Assembly (NCBI GenBank): GCA_025765615.1
Contig: JAIVFJ010000002.1
Span: 558,001 to 622,000, forward strand
Length of the DNA stretch: 64,000 bases
Origin: Zopfochytrium polystomum
Taxonomy: Eukaryota > Chytridiomycota > Chytridiomycetes > Chytridiales > Chytridiaceae
Direction: 5' to 3'
Shown one piece after another: positions 58,700 through 64,000 of the stretch. The notes beneath the pieces were generated by a model, which saw only the letters and a list, made by a program, of their open reading frames with translations, did no database searches and had not been told where the DNA came from. The position numbers and the translations under genes were made by a program. Each line of letters starts with the position of its first letter. Positions within the stretch are counted from its first letter, which is position 1.

Positions 58700-60363
58700 T
58701 TTTTTGCGTCGAAAGAATTTTGTTGTTGTTGTTGTTGTTGTTGCTCTCGTCACACAGGCTCATCCGGCTCTCCCCCCTCGCTTCTCCTTCCTTTCACTCA
58801 TTCTCCCACCGCTCCCACTCTTCCGGACGCCGACGCCGCCGCCGCCGCCGCCGCTGCTTCTGCTGCTCCTCCTCGTTCTGGTTGCTGTCACCGCAGTAGT
58901 GTTGGCGGCGACCCCTTCAGCGTTCGGCTGCAGTGCAACTGTATTCAACCTCCATGACTCGTCCGCTGCGGCTGAACCGCTGTCTCTCTCTGCCTATCTT
59001 TCTGTCTTTCTGTCTATCCGCCTGTCCATCGCCCCATTCGATAATAATATGCATTTTTCTTTTCTCTCGTTCCATTATTCTCCTTCTTTTTTTTCTTATA
59101 CTGTAGAATTTTTTTTTTTTTTTGTTAAATTTGTTCACCTTCAAGCTCTTGTCCCAGCATGCACGCTCGTACGTAAATTTCTTTGTTGTGCTCGCTCGCT
59201 TGTTTGTTTGTTTTTTTGTTTGTTTGCTTCGATGTTATTTATTTATTTTTGGGCGCGCGTGGCATTCACTTTATTTATTGCCTGTGGTTCGTCGTCGTCG
59301 TGGCGGCACGACCCAGCCTCCCTCCATGAGACGAAGTGCCGCCCTCTTTTTCAAATATTTACAACTCCATCCGCCTTCCCCACGCCTGCTCCACCGACAT
59401 GGGAAAAAAAAAAACAATAAAAAAAAAACAAAGACACTGCCCCCCTCCGAAAACAGAGAGCCGCCTGCGACCAAGCCACACCCGAACCCCACTCGGAAAA
59501 CAACAACAATTGGCCAACCCCTTAACTTGTTTTGCGAACCACGTCGTACGCGCCTTTCACAAGAAGAAGGGGTAAGAGGGCGGGGCGTTCCCCGGTTTGC
59601 TCAGAAAGAGTTGGTCGGGGGACAGAGCAGGAAAGCGAACTCGGGGCTTCGCGCCTTGTAAGCGAAAAAAAATAAAAAAAAATTGGGAATATGGCCACCG
59701 CCCCCATAGACACAATCTGCTCCCTTGCATGCGCCTCGCTCTGCGCTCCTCGTAAACAGTTTCGTGTTAATCGAAAAAAGCTCTTGAAAGAGACTGATTG
59801 AAGGCCAACAAAGTGGCTTTTTTTTTTTCACCGGAACGCAGAGGGAAATGAAAAAAATACAAGTGCGTTGTAAGAAACGGACGAAAAAATAAAGAGAAAA
59901 AAAATGGAAAAGCAAAGTAAGGCGAGTGGGGACGGGGGGACGGGACATGACAAAAACGGAAAGAACAGCCAAGGCCCGACAGGCAGACGTTCATCCCGTC
60001 GAGCCTGATTTTGGTGGGAGCGTCTAGCACTTGAGTTGCCTCTTGCCCCTTTTCGTTCATCAAATCAACAAGAAGTCGGTTTAGAACGGACGAATTCCAA
60101 AACCAAACGAGGAAAACTGCTTACTTGAAGAACCGGCCGATCCTGGACAGATCCGACACAGCGCGTTTTGTCGGCGGTGAAGCGTGAAAGACAGATCCAA
60201 ACAGTGGAAAAGTTACGATGGGGGAGAGGGGATCAGAGAAACGGATGAGTGCAAGTGTGCCGCATGTTAGCTCAACGAAGCAAATGGATCTCAGCGTCGC
60301 AAAAAGACATCATACCCCCTGTCATCAGGATGCAATGGGGAGGGGTGGAGTGGATGCAAAGGA
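58700..60363. other. intergenic, no gene seen
   Basis: 5' flank of the C2H2 gene, with a (GTT)n tract at 58723-58742, poly-T and T-rich stretches. No motif-bearing frame. Confidence 0.45.
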
Positions 60364-60789
60364 TTAGCAAGCTGCAATCACATCGACCTCAAAGTACACA
60401 CACACACAGACACACACACACACACACACACACCCTCCCAGCGGACTCAACTGGAAGAAGCCCCTGATCCCGTGCTTCTTCTTTTCCTTGCAGTCGTCGT
60501 CGTCGTCGTCGTCGGCGGCGTCCACGTCGATGCCCGCCGCATCGGCGTACTCCTCGACGACCGCCTGCGCCCGGTCGATGAAGTCCAGGGCCTCAGCGCG
60601 GACGTCTTCGACGTCTGCGGCCTCAGGGGCGACGGCGGCGGCGAGGCGGTGGCCGTGGCCGGCGGCCTTCTTGGGGGCGGGGATCGGGACGGCGGCGGCG
60701 GGGGACGGGGCGAGGGAAACGAGGAGGGCGAGGGTGGAGACAGCGAGGAGGACGAGGAGGAGGAGGATGGGGCTGCTGCGGGGGAACAT
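60364..60789 (-). CDS. small secreted acidic protein, paralogue 1
   Basis: The ATG at 60789 opens a signal peptide (PILLLLVLLAVSTLALLVSL) and a mature part containing RAEALDFIDRAQAVVEEYA, then AGIDVDAADDDDDDD, a basic patch (CKEKKKHG) and GFFQ. Read unspliced, the frame continues to 60364 through a tail encoded by the (AC)n repeat. A donor (TTCCA|GTTGAG at 60452/60451) lies at the same point where paralogue 2 has a donor or stop, so a second exon is likely. Function unknown; secretion is inferred from the signal peptide. Confidence 0.55.
   Translation of the reverse strand: MFPRSSPILLLLVLLAVSTLALLVSLAPSPAAAVPIPAPKKAAGHGHRLAAAVAPEAADVEDVRAEALDFIDRAQAVVEEYADAAGIDVDAADDDDDDDCKEKKKHGIRGFFQLSPLGGCVCVCVCVCVCVYFEVDVIAAC
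60395..60433. repeat. (AC)n microsatellite
   Basis: Runs through the 3' part of the unspliced frame of paralogue 1, supporting that this part is intron. Confidence 0.95.
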
Positions 60790-60963
60790 GGTGGTGGAGT
60801 GAGTGCCTGGTGGTTGGTTGGTGCTGTTGCGGTGACTTGGTGGGGGGGTGTGGTTGCGTTGCTTGTTTTTTTGTCTCCTTCTTCGAAAAGTGCGGCCCAG
60901 AAGTTGCTGGCCTTTTCAATCTTGGACTTTGGGTGGCTGCTGTCTCTCGGGAGCGGGAGGAGG

Positions 60964-60964
60964 G

Positions 60965-61001
<37 letters not shown>

Positions 61002-61002
61002 G
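60964..61002. repeat. (GACA)n tetranucleotide repeat
   Basis: About nine units, 175 bp upstream of the start at 60789. Confidence 0.95.
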
Positions 61003-61200
61003 CGAAGGAAAGAGCGCAAAAAAAGAGAAAAGGCTGGCTTGTTTGTTTGTTCCGAGAAAGAAGAAGGAAGGCCCCAAGACAGGCAGACACACACGCAACC
61101 CAAGCAGTCCACCCTCCCCTCAATTCGTGGCCTATAAGTGACTGCGACCCAACCAAAAAGACAGGGACAGAGCGACCACCTGTCTTCACGGAGAAAAAAA

Positions 61201-61230
61201 GCTGAAAAAAGCTGAAAAAAGCTGAAAAAA
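61201..61230. repeat. 10-bp tandem repeat
   Basis: Three exact copies of GCTGAAAAAA. Confidence 0.95.
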
Positions 61231-62291
61231 GCGGTGCCACACACAAACGGCGCGAACAAGACACTCCATGCCTTTTCTTTTCTCTTTAGCTTGTGCTTGA
61301 CAGCTGTAACAGCAACGCAGCGTGAAGACAGATCGAGCTCAACTCCCCGTTTTCATTTTTCCCCCTGTTTTCTTCTTAATACTCCGATGCGAACCACACA
61401 CCCCCTGCCGCCAACAGAGTCAGGAAGCAGAAACCGCGAACCCATTCGTGGAACATTACATCGGTCGGGGGCATCATTCCAGTGAAAACTTCAAGTCGCA
61501 AGCACACCACACTCCCTCTCACTACAGCAGAGCCGTTAAGTGCATTTTTTTTTTCTTTCTCTTCCGTCCTTGAAAGCAGAGCTCATACACGGGTCATGCG
61601 AAAAGGAAAAAAAGCCGGTGACGGGGGAAGGGGGCGAAGGAAAATGGTACGAGTGGAGATTGGAAGGCGAGGCGAAAGGAAAAGGAACATAAGGACAGAA
61701 GTGATGGACAAGGAAAAGCGAGTACATTGTCGGAAACAAGTCGCCCTCCCGTCGCGCGAGAAAAACTGCAAAGCCGGGGTGGGGGACTGAAACTTTGTAT
61801 TTTTGGAAACATTCCATTCCATATCTAGCAGTCGTCTGACTTTTTGCTCCTGCAGGATTAGATAATGTGAAGACGGTGAGAATCATCGGACGAGCAGGAG
61901 CGTACATCTTTTGACAAACCTGAAAAAGTTTCCAATACTGCGAGCGGGGACGGACGGAAGAGGAGACAAACCAGAAAGAAAGGATTAGTGAGTGAGTTAT
62001 AAGAAATATGGTCGTTGGAATGAAGGACAGTACGTACGCGCTGGAGGTGGAGGAGGAAAGAGAAACAGAGAGAGGATCGGGTTAGACTAACAGCAAAAAG
62101 CGCCGGCCGGTGCACACCGATCGAACGAAAACATATGCTTTACGCATGTGAACAGGCGCGTAGGGCTGCCACGTGCTCGCCTGCACGCATGCCCACACAC
62201 ACGCACGCATTACGTGCGCCCACACGCATCGCAGACTGCTCCGTCCTCACGCACACTCCGCCCCACCTCATCGAGAAAAAAAAAAAAGCAC

Positions 62292-62726
62292 TTACTGAAA
62301 CATCCCAAACAACTCATGCTTCTTCTCGCACTTCTTCTTCTTCCTCCTCTCCCTCTTCTCCCTCTCCTTCTTCTCCTCCTCCGTCTCCTCGCTATCGCCG
62401 CCGTCGTCGCCCGCGCCGTCAACATCGATCCCGGCCTGCGCCGCGTACTCCTCGACCACGGCCTGCGCGCGCTCGATAAAGTCTAGCGCCTCGGCGCGGA
62501 TGTCGGCCGCGTCGGCGGCAGGGGCGACGGCCGCTTGCGCGCGGTGCGGCGGCTTGGCGGGGGCGGGGAGAGGGGAGGCCGCCGAGGGGTGCGGGGAGGA
62601 GAGGATCGCGAGGGAGACGAGGACGGCGCCGGCGGCGAGTGCGGCGAGGGATGTGCGGGAAGCGCGCGGCGAGGAGGAGGGCTGCTGGCGGCGGCGGCGG
62701 TGCTGTCGTCGTTGGGAAGAAGACAT
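62292..62726 (-). CDS. small secreted acidic protein, paralogue 2
   Basis: 144 codons from the ATG at 62726. A basic start (SQRRQHRRRRQQ) precedes a hydrophobic segment (LAALAAGAVLVSLAIL), which may be a signal peptide or a signal anchor. The central block RAEALDFIERAQAVVEEYA and AGIDVDGAGDD nearly repeats paralogue 1. The C-terminus is a charged EEEKKEREKR stretch, then KKHELFGMFQ. The stop codon TAA lies inside a perfect donor (CA|GTAAGT), at the position matching paralogue 1, so the real protein may continue in a further exon. A TATA-like element lies about 130 bp upstream (62852-62858, minus strand). Confidence 0.6.
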   Translation of the reverse strand: MSSSQRRQHRRRRQQPSSSPRASRTSLAALAAGAVLVSLAILSSPHPSAASPLPAPAKPPHRAQAAVAPAADAADIRAEALDFIERAQAVVEEYAAQAGIDVDGAGDDGGDSEETEEEKKEREKRERRKKKKCEKKHELFGMFQ

Positions 62727-64000
62727 GTGGTGTGCGGGTTGCGTGCGGTAGGTGGTGTTGGTGTGTGTGGGTGTGGGTGTGGTGGTGCGGTTCCAAGATC
62801 TAACTGTGATGATGATATCAATGCCGTGGGATGGGCTGAGGCGGGCTCGTCTTTATAGGGCTGGGTCGGTTGTGTCTATTTTCCATTTTCCGTCGCGTCA
62901 CTCTCGCGGTCCAATCCACCCACGCGCCTGTCTCGGATGTGTCTGTCTGTCTGTCTTTGTTCGACAGCCAATGCGGATTGCGTCTTTTGCTGCACGACTG
63001 CTAATTGAACGGTAGAATACAAACAACGACCACCCCCCCCCATTTTTGCATTCTTGGCCCATCACCACCACCCAGCAACACTCAATGGCGGCTTGGCACG
63101 AGACTACCTCCACACAACTCCACCACAGAGGCGCGAAAGGACAACGTGTCTATCTGGATCTCTCTCTTCTGGAACATTTGATCCGCAATTTGTCCAACCC
63201 AACAAAACCAAAATACAAAATACAGCAGCGGAACACGATCGCGTGAGTATACAAATAGACATGTATTGCGGCCGAAACTGGAACCCCCCTGGGAAGGAAA
63301 TAATAAAAGAGTGACACGAAGGAAAGAAGGACGAAGAAAGAGCGAGCCCTGCAGGGTAAAATGACCTGGGTTTGAGGAGTGATGTAAAAGACGCTGTTAG
63401 CGAAAACAGGGAACGGAGGAGGTGCGGCGGTTGCGGGGGAGTGTGGCCATGGTCGGTGTGCGGGATGAGGGGGGCGGGGTGTCGCGACAGGGTCAGTAAC
63501 TAGGTTCAGTACATTGTGAGGGTGTGAGTCCCACTAATACAAGAGATGTCAGAATAATTGGTTTAAGTGGTTCATCGCTCCCTGCGGGCTTGCGTAGCCC
63601 CCACCCCGCGGGTTGCGACGGGGGGAGGGCGAAAGGACGGCGATCGGGGTGGGGCGGCAGTTGCCTTCTGGACGCAACGGTGGATCTCGAGCGGAGCGGG
63701 GTTGGGGTGTACACCGATCGACGTACCTCTCGGGACGTGGATGCGGCAAATATTATTGATGAAATTCGGCCTTCTCCTTCTTTCCACCCATTCATTCATT
63801 TTTAACGATGGCCGTCGGAGGATTTGACGAGGGAGTGAGGCTGGCTGCTGACATGTCCGTCCGTCGAGGTGAAAGGAGTTTACCGCACCCCGCCGAGGGG
63901 CTCACTTCTCACTGCTGCGGTTGCACCAAGACCCGTTCTTTCTTTGCGGCGGGTTGTTGCCCGGTGCGCGGTGCGGGAAGTTCTTTTCGCTTATATCCTC
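62727..64000. other. intergenic to window end, no gene seen
   Basis: Short frames only. A partial gene at the right edge cannot be excluded. Confidence 0.4.

Larger units (their letters stand above)
60790..62291. other. intergenic, no gene seen
   Basis: Contains (GACA)n at 60964-61002 and GCTGAAAAAA repeats at 61201-61230. No gene-like frame. Confidence 0.45.

Noticed and set aside
60964..61002. Regular short repeats resembling a CRISPR array
   Set aside because: A (GACA)n microsatellite without spacers, in eukaryotic DNA.

Overview
The window is eukaryotic nuclear DNA and fits an early-diverging fungus, most likely a chytrid. Introns are short (mostly 45-150 nt, GT-AG), coding regions are GC-rich, and intergenic DNA is full of dinucleotide tracts and homopolymers. 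Four tandem fungalysin (M36) metalloprotease genes and a local BTB-domain family support this placement. It is an inference from gene content; no rRNA or tRNA gene was found to confirm it.

Layout. 0-2.6 kb: a multi-exon, multi-pass membrane protein on the minus strand. 3.0-7.0 kb: three BTB-type genes in tandem, the first broken and the next two intact with identical exon structure. 7.4-8.5 kb: a low-complexity minus-strand reading frame of doubtful status. 8.8-10.2 kb: a secreted, probably GPI-anchored alpha/beta hydrolase. 10.4-15.05 kb: three copies, in different states of decay, of a membrane-protein gene, with a small secreted-peptide gene between them. 15.6-18.3 kb: an intronless fusion of an aldo-keto-reductase-like domain with leucine-rich repeats. 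18.5-21.5 kb: three more BTB relatives, all damaged; one is broken only by three in-frame stops, each at an expected tyrosine. 22.4-23.6 kb: a TLC-domain membrane protein. 24.2-24.5 kb: a likely solo LTR carrying a very regular heat-shock-element array and a TATA box.

26.3-42.8 kb: four head-to-tail M36 fungalysin genes, all with one phase-2 intron at the same place, interrupted by one subfamily-D-type ABC transporter gene. The proteases have secretion signals, propeptides, a dibasic-Gln processing site and intact zinc sites. 43.3-58.7 kb: four minus-strand genes. Two encode large low-complexity proteins sharing a Cys/His module carried on its own 69-nt phase-0 exon. They flank an eight-exon gene for anaphase-promoting-complex subunit APC7, which has a 21-nt microexon and a predicted 34-nt intron. 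The fourth is a C2H2 zinc-finger protein. 60.4-62.7 kb: two paralogous small secreted acidic proteins.

The genes do not form an operon-like pathway. The themes are local duplication followed by decay (BTB family, 10-15 kb membrane family, M36 array, Cys/His-module pair, small secreted pair) and an extracellular digestion or surface repertoire (M36 proteases, hydrolase, small secreted proteins). Exon models were built by hand from splice signals, phase and paralogue comparison, and there is no transcript evidence.
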